Positions 9,745 to 20,027 of a DNA stretch of 64,000 nucleotides are shown here, piece after piece (positions within the stretch are counted from its first letter, which is position 1; every line of letters begins with the position of its first letter). The DNA is from Pseudomonadota bacterium (GTDB lineage Bacteria; Desulfobacterota; Binatia; Binatales; Binataceae). Under the pieces are notes generated by a model, which worked only from the letters and a program-made list of their open reading frames with translations, searched no databases and was not told the DNA's origin. The stretch lies in contig JAJPHZ010000016.1 of assembly GCA_021325025.1 (NCBI GenBank), positions 470,067 through 534,066 of the forward strand, written 5' to 3'. The position numbers and the translations under genes are program-made.

Positions 9745-10743
9745 CTAGGCCTTGAGCGGCGGGAGGCCTGCGTTTTGACGGACCAGGTTTAGGTAGTGAA
9801 TCATCCCGGTTTCCATCGTATAGCGCGGCTGGAAGCCGAGGTCCTTGCGGAGATTTTCGTAGTTCATCTTCGGAACCGTTGGTACCGGTTGTTCTGAAAC
9901 GGTGATGTGCGCGTCAGGGAGCAGCTTGCGCAGATGGTCGGTTACCTCCGCCATGCGGCGCATCTCAGCGGCCATGTTGTAAACCGGGCGCCGCGGCTTG
10001 GGCGTGTTCATCGCACAGTACCACGCCTCGGCCGCGTCGGCGGCGTAGATCCAGTCCGACTCGGTGTTATCAGGCGGCATCGCGACCGGCCTTCCCAGCG
10101 CGGCCAACTCGGGCAGGACCATGTAATGGGGATTGTCCGGGACCGGCGTCAGCCCGCTGGCGTAGGAGCCGCGTACCCATCGCCCCCACCCGAAGACGGA
10201 GGTCGGACGCAGGCCCACCGTCTCCAAGCCGAAGCGGCGCGAGTAAAGCGCGGCGAGATTCTCCGCATACAGCTTGCACATTCCGTAAAAGCTGCCCGGG
10301 CTGGGCGGATCGTCCTCGTCCAGCGGCGCGCCGCGCGCCTTGACGCTGCGCCATCCCGACCCACCCAGATACACGGCGACGGAACTGGCGTACACGACGC
10401 GTTTGACGCCCAGGATGCGCGCGGCTTCGAACACGTTGAGCGTGCCGTCGCACATCACCTTCATGTACGACGCCACCTGCGCGGGCGGCGGGTCGCCCAG
10501 GATCGCCGCCAGATGGTAGATGCGGTCCACCTTTAAGGCGGTGATCGCCGCGGCGATTTCCGAGGGCTCAGTGATGTCGCCGGCAATGACGGTCACGTCG
10601 TCGGCCACCGCCGCGATGCGCTCGCGGTTAGGATAGCGATCGAACAGGACCAGCTCCCTGCCGCGCATGCCTTTTTCCTCCACCAGATGGCGCGCCAGGT
10701 AGGAGCCCAGAAAACCCGTTCCGCCCGTAATCATTGTCGCCAT
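9745..10743 (-). CDS. NAD-dependent epimerase/dehydratase
   Basis: MATMITGGTGFLGSYLARHLVEEKG...VVYASSVAVY...YGMCKLYAE. Confidence 0.92.
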   Translation of the reverse strand: MATMITGGTGFLGSYLARHLVEEKGMRGRELVLFDRYPNRERIAAVADDVTVIAGDITEPSEIAAAITALKVDRIYHLAAILGDPPPAQVASYMKVMCDGTLNVFEAARILGVKRVVYASSVAVYLGGSGWRSVKARGAPLDEDDPPSPGSFYGMCKLYAENLAALYSRRFGLETVGLRPTSVFGWGRWVRGSYASGLTPVPDNPHYMVLPELAALGRPVAMPPDNTESDWIYAADAAEAWYCAMNTPKPRRPVYNMAAEMRRMAEVTDHLRKLLPDAHITVSEQPVPTVPKMNYENLRKDLGFQPRYTMETGMIHYLNLVRQNAGLPPLKA

Positions 10744-10759
10744 GGGATACTCCGCTGAA

Positions 10760-11605
10760 TCAGGGATGAGGCACGCTGAAGCCAAACAACGCGGCGGCGT
10801 TGGCCATGATGCGGGCGGCCAGCGCGCCGGGCTGGGCGTTGCGCAATTTCGCAATCGCGCCCAGCGTCAGCGCGACGTAGGCCGGTTCGTTGGGGCGTCC
10901 GCGATAAGGCTCCGGGGCAAGATAGGGCGCGTCGGTTTCAACCAGCAGCCGGTCTTCCGGTATCAGGCACGCGGTGTCGCGCAAGGTGCCAGCGTTTTTG
11001 AAGGTGACGATGCCGGAGAATGAGATGTAAAAGCCCAACTCCACAAAGCGCATCGCCTCCGGTGTGCTGCCGGTGAAGCAGTGGATCGCGCCGCCCGCCG
11101 GCGGTAACCCCTCCTCGCGCACGATTTGCGCCACGATCGGCTCGGCCTTGCGGCAGTGGATGACGACCGGAAGCGACAGCTCGCGCGCCAGACGCAGATG
11201 GCGGCGCAGGCTTTGCTCCTGCGCGTCGCGGGTCGAATGCTGGTAGTGCAGGTCCATGCCGGTCTCCCCGATCGCCACCACCTTCTTTGAGCGGGCCAGT
11301 CCGCGGATGCCGTCCAGGCGCCGTTGGTCGCAGTCGGCGGCGTTGTGCGGATGCACGCCGACGACCGCATAGACGTTTTGGTGACGCTCCGCGATCGCCA
11401 CCGTGTCGCGATCGGTCTGAATCGAGCCGATCGCTCCCACCGACACCAGCACCCGCACGCCCGCCGCATCGGCGCGCGCGATCAGCGCCGCGGCGTCGGC
11501 GCGCAGCCGCTCGTCGGCCAGATGGCAGTGCGTATCGACCAGCGCCGGCAGCCCGCCGGGTGCCGCCGCCCCCGTGTGCGATGCTTTGTCCATCAGACAA
11601 GGCAA
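10760..11605 (-). CDS. tatD: TatD family hydrolase
   Basis: LVDTHCHLADERL...VVAIGETGMDLHY...PVVIHCRKAE...LVETDAPYLAPEPYRGRPNEPAYV. Confidence 0.93.
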   Translation of the reverse strand: MPCLMDKASHTGAAAPGGLPALVDTHCHLADERLRADAAALIARADAAGVRVLVSVGAIGSIQTDRDTVAIAERHQNVYAVVGVHPHNAADCDQRRLDGIRGLARSKKVVAIGETGMDLHYQHSTRDAQEQSLRRHLRLARELSLPVVIHCRKAEPIVAQIVREEGLPPAGGAIHCFTGSTPEAMRFVELGFYISFSGIVTFKNAGTLRDTACLIPEDRLLVETDAPYLAPEPYRGRPNEPAYVALTLGAIAKLRNAQPGALAARIMANAAALFGFSVPHP

Positions 11606-11691
11606 AGCCTAACCGACCCGACAGCCGCTGCAAAGCCAATAGCGATTCGCGCATTGAAGTGCTAAACGGACTTCGCCGGAGGTGTTTCACC

Positions 11692-12468
11692 ATGCGCTTT
11701 GATGGAAAGGTCGGAATTGTGACCGGGGCGGCGTCGGGAATCGGACGGGCCACGGCGATTGGATTCGCGCAGCGCGGCGGCACGGTGATTGTGGCCGATC
11801 ACAGCGAGCGCGGCGCCAAGGCGGTCGCGGCGGAGATTGCGGCGGCCGGCGGCAAGGCCGAACCAATCAAGATTGACGTCACCAAAGAGGCCGACATCCG
11901 CAGCGCGGTCGCCCTGGCGCGCAACCAGTTCGGCCGCCTCGACTTCATCCACAACAACGCCTACGCCTTCGGCAAGGGCTGGGAGCCGGCGCTGGCGGGC
12001 GACTTCAAGGACGAGTTCTGGGAGCATGCGCTCAACATCGGGCTGACGGCGGTGTTTCGCGGCACGCGCGCGGCGCTGGCCGTGATGCGCGAGCAAGGCT
12101 CGGGCTCGATCGTGAACACCGCGTCGATTTCGGGGCTGTTCGCGGACTACAAGAACTCCGCCTACAACGCCGTCAAAGCGGGCGTGATCAACTTTACGCG
12201 CGCCGTGGCGCAGGAATACGGCCCATTTGGCATCCGCGCCAACTCGGTGTGTCCGGGGGTAATCGCGACACCGCCGGTGCTGCAGATGACCGCCGATCCG
12301 CAGCGGCGCCAAAGATTCGAGCAGAAGGTGCCGCTGCGCCGCATGGGGCGGCCCGAGGAGTTGGCCAACGTGGTGTTGTTCCTGGCCTCCGACCTGTCCT
12401 CCTACGTGACCGGCGCGGCCTACGTATGCGACGGCGGCCTGACGCTGTCGTCGCGCGTTGAACTGTAG
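11692..12468 (+). CDS. SDR family oxidoreductase
   Basis: MRFDGKVGIVTGAASGIGRATAIGFA...YNAVKAGVINFTRAVAQEYG. Confidence 0.93.
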   Translation: MRFDGKVGIVTGAASGIGRATAIGFAQRGGTVIVADHSERGAKAVAAEIAAAGGKAEPIKIDVTKEADIRSAVALARNQFGRLDFIHNNAYAFGKGWEPALAGDFKDEFWEHALNIGLTAVFRGTRAALAVMREQGSGSIVNTASISGLFADYKNSAYNAVKAGVINFTRAVAQEYGPFGIRANSVCPGVIATPPVLQMTADPQRRQRFEQKVPLRRMGRPEELANVVLFLASDLSSYVTGAAYVCDGGLTLSSRVEL

Positions 12469-12601
12469 CGGCCTGCCGACATTTTGCACCTTGCCGTCAA
12501 ATAGGTTACGCCTGATAGCGTCGTGAGCTGAAACGCGCATTCGCGTTGAAGCATCTGTAATTCACCACGGCGTTGTTCTGTGACGGGCTTGGAGGACAAG
12601 G

Positions 12602-14995
12602 ATGGCAATCATCTACAACTCGCGGCCGGCCAGCGGAGGTCCGGGAATCGAGCCGCGATGGACACGGGGCGCCAAGGACGCGGTGGGCACCTCGTACTCG
12701 GTCGCATCCAGCATCTGGTTCACCCTGTCGGCGGGGATCGTCAACGAAGTCTATTACCCCACCATCGATCGGCCGCAGACCCGCGACCTGCAGTTTTTGG
12801 TGACCGACGGCAAGACCTTTTTGCGCGACGAACGCAGCATGGCGCATCAGGTCGATTACATCGAAGCGCACGCGCTGGGACTTAAAATCATCAACTCGGA
12901 TCCCGAGCATGGCTACCAAATCGTCAAGGAGGTAATCGCCGACCCGCACCAGGAATGCCTGCTGATCGACGCCCGTTTGGAGGGCAAGCCGGAAGTGCTT
13001 GAGCGGCTCCATCTCTACGTACTGCTGGCGCCCCATCTGGAGGTCGGCGGCGCTCACAACCACGGCAACGTGGTGCAAACCTCGGGCCGCGAGATCCTCA
13101 CCGCGCACAAAAACAATACCTGGCTGGCGATGGACGCCACCTGCGGGTTCGTGTGCCGCTCGTGCGGCTACGTGGGGACGACCGACGGATGGCAGGACCT
13201 GGCAGAGAACTTTCAGCTCGACAATCAGTTCGATTCGGCGCCCGACGGTAATATCGCGCTGATCGGCGAAATCAACCTGGGCCGCGGCTACGAATTCACG
13301 CTGGGGCTGGCCTTCGGCGACAGCCTGCATCGCGCCGTGACCACCCTCTTTCAGTCCCTGGGCGTGCCCTACCAGGAGGCGCGCGACCGCTTCATCCTGC
13401 AATGGACGCGCGCCTGCAATCACGTGCTGGCGCTGGATGGCGCGGCGGGCGACGGCGGCAAGCTGTATCACACCAGCCACAGTCTGCTCATGGCGCACGA
13501 GGATAAGACTTACCCCGGGGCGTTGATTGCGTCACTGAGTATTCCGTGGGGCGAAGTCAAAGGCGACGAGGACCTGGGCGGCTACCACCTGGTGTGGACC
13601 CGCGACATGGTCAACAGTGCCACCGGCCTGCTGGCCAGCGGCAACCACGCCCTGGCGCTGCGTGCGCTCATCTACCTGGCCGCCACCCAACTCGACGACG
13701 GCGGTTTTTACCAGAATTTCTGGATCGACGGCGAGCCTTACTGGAAGGGGATTCAACTGGACGAGGTTGCCTTTCCGATCGTGCTGGCCTGGCGTCTGCT
13801 CGATACGGGCGGGCTTAAGAACTTCGACCCGATGCCGATGGTAAAGCGGGCGGCCAGGTTCCTGATCCTCAACGGACCCGCCACCGGAGAGGAGCGATGG
13901 GAGGAAAACGGCGGCTACTCGCCCTCCACGCTGGCGGTGGTGATCGCTGCGCTGGTGTGCGCCTCGCAGATGCTGCGCCGGATGGAGGGGCGCAAGGGCG
14001 AGTTCCTGCTCGATTACGCCGACTTCCTCGAATCGCACCTGGAGGACTGGACCGTGACCACGCAGGGCACACTGGTCCCCGGCATCCAGCGCCATTTCAT
14101 CCGTATCCTGCCGGTCGACCTCGCCGACCCACACGCCCCCGAGGACCCCAACAATGCGGTAATCCTGATCAAGAACCGCCCGCCTGGCGAGCGATGCGTC
14201 TTTCCCGCCAAGAACGTCGTGGATGCGGGATTCCTCGAGCTGGTGCGCTACGGGATCCGGGCGCCGGGCGATGCGCTGATCGAAGATTCGTTGCGCGTGG
14301 TGGACGCGGTCCTCAAGGCCGACCTTCCGCAGGGCCCGTGCTGGCGCCGCTACAACCACGACGGCTACGGCCAGCAGGCCGACGGCAGTTCCTGGCACGG
14401 CTACGGCGTGGGACGGCCGTGGCCGCTGCTGACCGGTGAACGGGGCCATTACGAACTGGCGGCCGGACGCGACGTGCGCCCCTATATCCGCGCGATGGAA
14501 CGGTTCGCATCCTCAACCGGGCTGCTGCCCGAACAGGTCTGGGACCAGCCCGACATCCCCTCCCAACTGATGTACCTGGGCAAGCCGACGGGCGCGGCGA
14601 TGCCGCTGATGTGGGCGCACGCGGAGTACATCAAGCTGCTGCGCTCGGCGCGCGACGGCAAAGTCTTCGACCTGATTCCCGAGGTGGCCAGCCATTTCCG
14701 CACCGGCCGCCGCCGCGCCAAACTGGAAGTATGGAAATTCAACCGTCAGGTCAGCGCCATCCCGCCCGCCATCACACTACGCGTCCTGGCGCCCAGGCCG
14801 TTCATGTTGCACTGGTCGGCCGATGGCTGGAGTACGGTCAACGACACCGATTCCAAGCCAACTGTAATCGGCCTGCACTACGTGGATATCGCGGTCGCCA
14901 AAGCGCAGCGCGCTCCAATCAAGTTCACCTTCCGATGGCTGGAGGAAAACCGCTGGGAAGGCCGCGACTTCGAGGTCGCGATCAGACCGGGCTAA
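12602..14995 (+). CDS. GH15-family glucan 1,4-alpha-glucosidase
   Basis: SYSVASSIWFTLSAGIVNEVYYPTID...GYHLVWTRDMVNSATGLLASG...GRPWPLLTGERGHYELAAG. Confidence 0.9.
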   Translation: MAIIYNSRPASGGPGIEPRWTRGAKDAVGTSYSVASSIWFTLSAGIVNEVYYPTIDRPQTRDLQFLVTDGKTFLRDERSMAHQVDYIEAHALGLKIINSDPEHGYQIVKEVIADPHQECLLIDARLEGKPEVLERLHLYVLLAPHLEVGGAHNHGNVVQTSGREILTAHKNNTWLAMDATCGFVCRSCGYVGTTDGWQDLAENFQLDNQFDSAPDGNIALIGEINLGRGYEFTLGLAFGDSLHRAVTTLFQSLGVPYQEARDRFILQWTRACNHVLALDGAAGDGGKLYHTSHSLLMAHEDKTYPGALIASLSIPWGEVKGDEDLGGYHLVWTRDMVNSATGLLASGNHALALRALIYLAATQLDDGGFYQNFWIDGEPYWKGIQLDEVAFPIVLAWRLLDTGGLKNFDPMPMVKRAARFLILNGPATGEERWEENGGYSPSTLAVVIAALVCASQMLRRMEGRKGEFLLDYADFLESHLEDWTVTTQGTLVPGIQRHFIRILPVDLADPHAPEDPNNAVILIKNRPPGERCVFPAKNVVDAGFLELVRYGIRAPGDALIEDSLRVVDAVLKADLPQGPCWRRYNHDGYGQQADGSSWHGYGVGRPWPLLTGERGHYELAAGRDVRPYIRAMERFASSTGLLPEQVWDQPDIPSQLMYLGKPTGAAMPLMWAHAEYIKLLRSARDGKVFDLIPEVASHFRTGRRRAKLEVWKFNRQVSAIPPAITLRVLAPRPFMLHWSADGWSTVNDTDSKPTVIGLHYVDIAVAKAQRAPIKFTFRWLEENRWEGRDFEVAIRPG

Positions 14996-15150
14996 CCCTG
15001 CTGCTGACGCGCGCCAGCTCGGAGCTGATCCCCGAAGCGGCTGGTTGCGCCCGGCGGGCCGCAGCTTCGCGGTGTCGATGAAATACGGTTGACCAGGAAA
15101 CGGTTTGGAGGTTTGCGACAGCCGGGGACTTCAAAGCGCCCGGCGATGAC

Positions 15151-15453
15151 CTAGGTAGCCAGCCGCGAGAGAAGGCGCTGCAGGCGCGGAGCCTTGCCAA
15201 GCTCGGCCCGCAGCTTCGGCAAGTCGCTCGTATCGATGATACACGGCATTCGCTGAAACCGCCCGCGATGGTCATAGACGCAGAAGCGAATCTCCTCGGA
15301 CCCCTTGGCCGGGCCATCCGTGAATTTCAGCAACTGAATCGTCGGGCGATGAAATGGGGTGACGATCTGGACCTCTTCCGCAATCACGCCTGAACCCCAG
15401 TGAAGCGAAAACCGCTTCTCTTTCGCCGCAGCATTGACAGGTTTCCGTGTCAT
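15151..15453 (-). CDS. hypothetical protein
   Basis: 100-aa ORF with plausible composition (RFSLHWGSGVIAEEVQIVTPFHRPTIQLLKFTDG); no antisense competitor of comparable quality. Confidence 0.55.
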   Translation of the reverse strand: MTRKPVNAAAKEKRFSLHWGSGVIAEEVQIVTPFHRPTIQLLKFTDGPAKGSEEIRFCVYDHRGRFQRMPCIIDTSDLPKLRAELGKAPRLQRLLSRLAT

Positions 15454-15528
15454 CTCGCGTCCGGGTATGGTTCAAGCGGCGCCATCATCACGTGGCGATG
15501 CGCAAAACTTTCGCGCCGTCGGCTCCTG

Positions 15529-16263
15529 CTACAATTTGGCGCACTGGGTGGCGTCCAGTTTGTCAACGCCCACGTTGCGGATTGAGCCGGCCGCCATTAA
15601 ATTGTCGGGGTCGGAATGATGCTCGCTTACATCGAGCAGGATGTGGCCCAACTCGTGTGCAAAGGTGTCGGCCACCGCCGAATCCGACACCACAACCGCC
15701 TTGGGGACCGAAGGGTTTTTCGAGGGCCTGAAATTCTCGCCGCGCGAATTGTTGGACATGGCCGGAACATTGTACACGGCGATCGCATCCACCGGCGGCT
15801 GGTGGGCCAGCATCGCCGTTTCCTCCGCGGTCGGGCTGCTCATGGATGAGTATTCGTTCAGGGAATTCTGAGGCGCCAGTTGATCCAACACGTCAGTGTT
15901 CCAGCTTTCGCCCCCGACGACCTTGATGGTCACTCCGCATTTTCCCCAAATGGTATTGGCGGTGGCAACGTCATCGTAGACGGTTCTGGTCGCACCCGGC
16001 AGATTGATGCCGTACACGTCGACGGTTTTTCCGCCGGCCGCGCCGCCACCTGCCGCGGTGGTCGTGCCCGTGCCGGTTCCAGGTCCGCCATCAGGCGCGT
16101 CCTTGTGCGCGGCGGGGGGCGCGCCGATCATGCGCAGCACGCTTTGATTGCCCAGCGTCCGGTGCAGACGGCCGATCCGGCCTTCAGACTCCGGCTTTTG
16201 AGTCCGGTTGTGGTTGGCTTTGGTGCGGGCGGCTTTCTTATCGGCGGTTGCGGTGCAAAACAT
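15529..16263 (-). CDS. zincin-like metalloprotease with N-terminal GNQ motif reminiscent of eCIS-associated proteins
   Basis: RIGRLHRTLGNQSVLRMI near the N-terminus; Gly/Thr-rich linker; FAHELGHILLDVSEHHSDPDNLM (HExxH...H zincin-like). Confidence 0.65.
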   Translation of the reverse strand: MFCTATADKKAARTKANHNRTQKPESEGRIGRLHRTLGNQSVLRMIGAPPAAHKDAPDGGPGTGTGTTTAAGGGAAGGKTVDVYGINLPGATRTVYDDVATANTIWGKCGVTIKVVGGESWNTDVLDQLAPQNSLNEYSSMSSPTAEETAMLAHQPPVDAIAVYNVPAMSNNSRGENFRPSKNPSVPKAVVVSDSAVADTFAHELGHILLDVSEHHSDPDNLMAAGSIRNVGVDKLDATQCAKL

Positions 16264-16328
16264 TTTCTACCTCGTCTTGCCGGGTCCGTCGCGTTAACCC
16301 CTGGCCCGCAGGGAAGTTCCACGCGCCG

Positions 16329-18425
16329 CTACCAGCGCACGACCTGTTCGTAAATCTTGGGCAATTGCTTGGGCAGCGAGGCGATGTCGTCGATCACCAG
16401 GTAGCGCGAGGGCTGGCACATCTGACGCAGGTAGTCGTGCCCGGTGCGATCGACCGTGATGCAAAACGGCATCACGCCAGCCATTTCCAGTTCCTTAAGC
16501 GCCACCATCGTGTCCTGGATGCCGTAGGCGTTGGAGCGGCGGTCCTGGCCGTAGTCGAAGTCCTGCGGAAAGCCGTCGCTGAGCAGGATGACGTGCTTGG
16601 CGCGCGAGCTTACATCCTTGAACTTCTCGCGCGCATGGCGGATCGCGGTGCCCATGCGGGTCGAGCGCTTGGGCTCCACCGAACCGACCCGCGCCTTGAC
16701 CTCGTCGGACAGTTCGCGATCAAACTCCTTGATCACATAAAACTCCACGTTGTCGCGGCCGTGTCCGGAAAAGCCCATGATCGCATAGGCGTCGCCCAGC
16801 TCCTCCAGGGCCTGCGCCATGATCACCAGCGCCTCCTTGTTGACGTCGATGATGCGGCGCGGACGCTGGCGCGGCCCGCCGTGGCGCTGCCAGACCTTGA
16901 ACCAGTCATCGGAGTCGTCGGAGTCGGTGAAGCGGCGGTTGTCCTGATGGATCGGCTCGTCGGTGGAGGCGGACATGTCGAGCAAAAACAGCGTCGCCAC
17001 GTCGCGCGCCTCCTTTTTGCGCGCCTTGTACACGCGCGGATCGGGGGAGTTGCCCATGTAGCGCGCCACGCGATGCTCGACGGCGCGATCCAGGTCGAAG
17101 TCGTCGCCGTCCTCCAGCCCGCGCACCATCCGGTAGGAGGCGGGGCGGATGCGCTGGAAATGGCGGCGGATCTGCGGCAGCATTTCGGCGTACTGGCGCA
17201 AGGTGCGCGCGTAGAACTCGCCGTCGTCGCCCTCGGGCGTGATCTCGCGCAGCCGGCACCAGTTGCGCCGGTAGTCGTTCATCGAGTAGTCCCATTCGTC
17301 GTACGAATAGTAGGCGTCGTGCGAGCGCGCGCCCACCACCAGCCGCCCATGACTGCCGAATGACGCCGCTTCCGACAGTTGCTCCTGCAATTCGGCCAGC
17401 GCCTGCGCCTGCTTGTCGTCGAGCTGCGTCAGGTACATCCCCTCGCCGCCCTCGGCGGAGCCGTCGGACTCCGAGGGCTTGAGTTGCGCGCCGCGCTCGA
17501 GCAGCTTGCGCAGTTCTTCAAGGCTGATCGAGCGCGAGGCGCGCCCCTTGCCGCGCTTGCCTGAAACCTGCATCCGGATGTTCTGATCCGGCTCGCCGTT
17601 GTCCCCCGCGTCGTCGCCATCCTGTTCCATCCCCTCCATGCCCTCGCTCTCGCCCTCGCCCAGGCTCTGGGTCAGGTCGTTGAGCATCCGCTTGGCGTTC
17701 TCGTCGAGCAGCTCGGAGTCGCCGGCCTGCGCGGCCTCGACCAGCGCCAACAGCCATCGGTAAAGTTCCGAGCTCTGGCGCAGGCTCAGGTTGATGTCGG
17801 CCGAGGGATAGCGCAGCGGGGCGAAAAATTCCTCCGCCTTGCCTACGAAGGCCTGTTCGATGGGCTCGTCGCCGGGGGCGACGTTGGCCGCCGCCTTGAA
17901 CAGCATCGTGCTCAGCGCCAGCGGTGGCATCTGGGTGGACAGCTTGCGGTTGACCGCGGCGACCTCGGGGCTCAGGCCGCGGTAGCGCCGGCACAGCGCG
18001 GCGTCGATGCGGGCTGACTCGCACAAGCGCAGCATCGCCCCCGCCAGGCGCGGGTCGGGAAAGCTGGCGACGTAGGCGTGTAGCGCCTCAAGTCCCGACT
18101 CGCCCCGCTCCTCGAAGCCTCGCAGGTCGCTGAGCTTGAGCGCGAAGCTGCCGAACTCGTGGCGCGCCGCCAGATGGGCGGCAACCACCTTGTAATAGCT
18201 GAAGGCCTCCTCGCGGCTGTCAAAGTTGTCCGCACGCTGCGGCAGATGAATGACTTCGCCGGCCAGCAGCGGATAGCGAAACGGCGCCGACACCGCCCCC
18301 TCGCCGCTGATTCCGTCCAGGCGGAATTCCAGCGGAAACAGCATGCGCATGAACTTGGTGAGCACACCCTTTATTTCGTGCAGCTCCAGAACGTGCGACG
18401 GCGCGTTGTTGGCCATAGAAGGCAC
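16329..18425 (-). CDS. CobT/NorD-like von Willebrand factor A domain protein
   Basis: LFLLDMSASTDEPI (MIDAS DxSxS), VIMAQALEELGDAYAIMGFSGHGRDNVEFYVIKEFD, acidic middle region. Confidence 0.82.
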   Translation of the reverse strand: MPSMANNAPSHVLELHEIKGVLTKFMRMLFPLEFRLDGISGEGAVSAPFRYPLLAGEVIHLPQRADNFDSREEAFSYYKVVAAHLAARHEFGSFALKLSDLRGFEERGESGLEALHAYVASFPDPRLAGAMLRLCESARIDAALCRRYRGLSPEVAAVNRKLSTQMPPLALSTMLFKAAANVAPGDEPIEQAFVGKAEEFFAPLRYPSADINLSLRQSSELYRWLLALVEAAQAGDSELLDENAKRMLNDLTQSLGEGESEGMEGMEQDGDDAGDNGEPDQNIRMQVSGKRGKGRASRSISLEELRKLLERGAQLKPSESDGSAEGGEGMYLTQLDDKQAQALAELQEQLSEAASFGSHGRLVVGARSHDAYYSYDEWDYSMNDYRRNWCRLREITPEGDDGEFYARTLRQYAEMLPQIRRHFQRIRPASYRMVRGLEDGDDFDLDRAVEHRVARYMGNSPDPRVYKARKKEARDVATLFLLDMSASTDEPIHQDNRRFTDSDDSDDWFKVWQRHGGPRQRPRRIIDVNKEALVIMAQALEELGDAYAIMGFSGHGRDNVEFYVIKEFDRELSDEVKARVGSVEPKRSTRMGTAIRHAREKFKDVSSRAKHVILLSDGFPQDFDYGQDRRSNAYGIQDTMVALKELEMAGVMPFCITVDRTGHDYLRQMCQPSRYLVIDDIASLPKQLPKIYEQVVRW

Positions 18426-18605
18426 CCCAGCTAGACATTAGCAAGGCGGCAGCCGCGCAGGCAATTTCGTCGCGCCGGCACCGATGGCCGCGCGGCCGCG
18501 GATCGCCGACATTATTGAAGCCGCCGCCCGGGAAGATCCGCGGCCGAATAAGCACGGCCTGCGCAGCGTCCTTGACTGCGGCGCAGCGTGCGGACTTAAA
18601 CTTAC

Positions 18606-20027
18606 ATGACAGCCATGCAGAACATCACTCCTGGTTATTTTCGCGCGGGCCTGAGCGTGGGCCTGATGCTGGCGGTATTGACGTGCGCGGGCGGTGCGGC
18701 CCGGGCCGGGATGACCGACGGGGTCAGAAAGGTGGTGCTGCCCAACGGGCTGACCATTTTGGTGTTGGAGAATCACAAAGCGCCGGTGGCCAACTTCAAC
18801 GTCATCTACCGGGTCGGATCGCGCAACGAGCAGATGGGCAAGACCGGACTCTCCCACCTGCTCGAGCATCTGATGTTCCGCGGCACCAAGAAGCTGAAGC
18901 CCGAGGAGTTCTCCAACCTCATCCAGGAAAACGGCGGCGAGGATAACGCATTCACCGAGCAGGATCTGACCGATTACTTCGAGATCATCAACCGCGACCA
19001 TCTCGACGTGCCGATCACGCTGGAAGCCGACCGGATGGCGAACTTCGATCCCAAGGGTTTCGAGTCGGAAAAGTCCGTGGTGATCGAAGAACGGCGCATG
19101 CGCACCGAAGACAATCCGCAGGACGCGCTGGCCGAAGTCACGCAGGCGCAGGCCTACCTCGCGCATCCCTACCATTGGCCGGTGATTGGCTGGATGCATG
19201 ATGTGCAGGGGCTGACGCTGGCGGACGCGCTCAACTACCATCGCATCTATTATTCGCCGCAGAATGCGCTGATCGTGGCGGTGGGCGATTTCAAGGCCGA
19301 CGATGTCATCCGGCAAATCACCGAAAGCTTCTCGGGCATCGCCAACGGTCCCAAGCCCCCGCCGGTTACGGCGGTTGAACCGCCGCAGGAAGGCGAGCGC
19401 GAAGTGATGCTGCGCCACGCCGCCAATCTGCCGGCGATCGCCGAAGCCTATCACGTGCCGGCCCATGAATCGCCCGACTGCTTCGCGCTGGAGCTGGCCT
19501 CGGTAATGCTGTCGGGCGGCAAGAGTTCGCGCCTTTACAAAAAGCTGGTGATTGAGAAGCGGATGGTGGTGGACGTCGATACCAGCTACGATCTGCTCTC
19601 CTTTGATCCGACATTGTTCTGGATCACCGCCCAGATGCGGCCCAACATCAAAGCCGCCGACGTGGTCAGGGTGCTGGACGACGAGATCGCGCAACTGGCC
19701 GCCAGGCCGGTGGACCAGCACGAACTGCAGAAGGCGAAGAACCAGGAACTGGCCGGCTTCGTCTTCGGCCAGGATTCCATCTTCCGGGAGGCGATGATGC
19801 TGGGTCAGTACGAGCTGATCGGCGGCTACAAGCAGCTTGACCAATTCATCCCGTCGATCGACAAGGTCACGCCCGCCGACGTGCAGCGCGCGGTGGCCAA
19901 ATACCTGGTCACATCCAATCGCACGCTGGGCACCCTGGTGCCGACCGGCCTGCTACCCCATCCCGCGGGCGGTCCCGGCGGCGGCATGGTGCGCCATGCC
20001 CCGATCAACCCGGAGATGCCGTTATGA
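18606..20027 (+). CDS. M16 family (insulinase-type) zinc peptidase
   Basis: KTGLSHLLEHLMFRGTKKLKPEEFSN (HxxEH). Confidence 0.93.
   Translation: MTAMQNITPGYFRAGLSVGLMLAVLTCAGGAARAGMTDGVRKVVLPNGLTILVLENHKAPVANFNVIYRVGSRNEQMGKTGLSHLLEHLMFRGTKKLKPEEFSNLIQENGGEDNAFTEQDLTDYFEIINRDHLDVPITLEADRMANFDPKGFESEKSVVIEERRMRTEDNPQDALAEVTQAQAYLAHPYHWPVIGWMHDVQGLTLADALNYHRIYYSPQNALIVAVGDFKADDVIRQITESFSGIANGPKPPPVTAVEPPQEGEREVMLRHAANLPAIAEAYHVPAHESPDCFALELASVMLSGGKSSRLYKKLVIEKRMVVDVDTSYDLLSFDPTLFWITAQMRPNIKAADVVRVLDDEIAQLAARPVDQHELQKAKNQELAGFVFGQDSIFREAMMLGQYELIGGYKQLDQFIPSIDKVTPADVQRAVAKYLVTSNRTLGTLVPTGLLPHPAGGPGGGMVRHAPINPEMPL

Noticed and set aside
13532-14449. 305-aa minus ORF
   Set aside because: Antisense to GH15 CDS.
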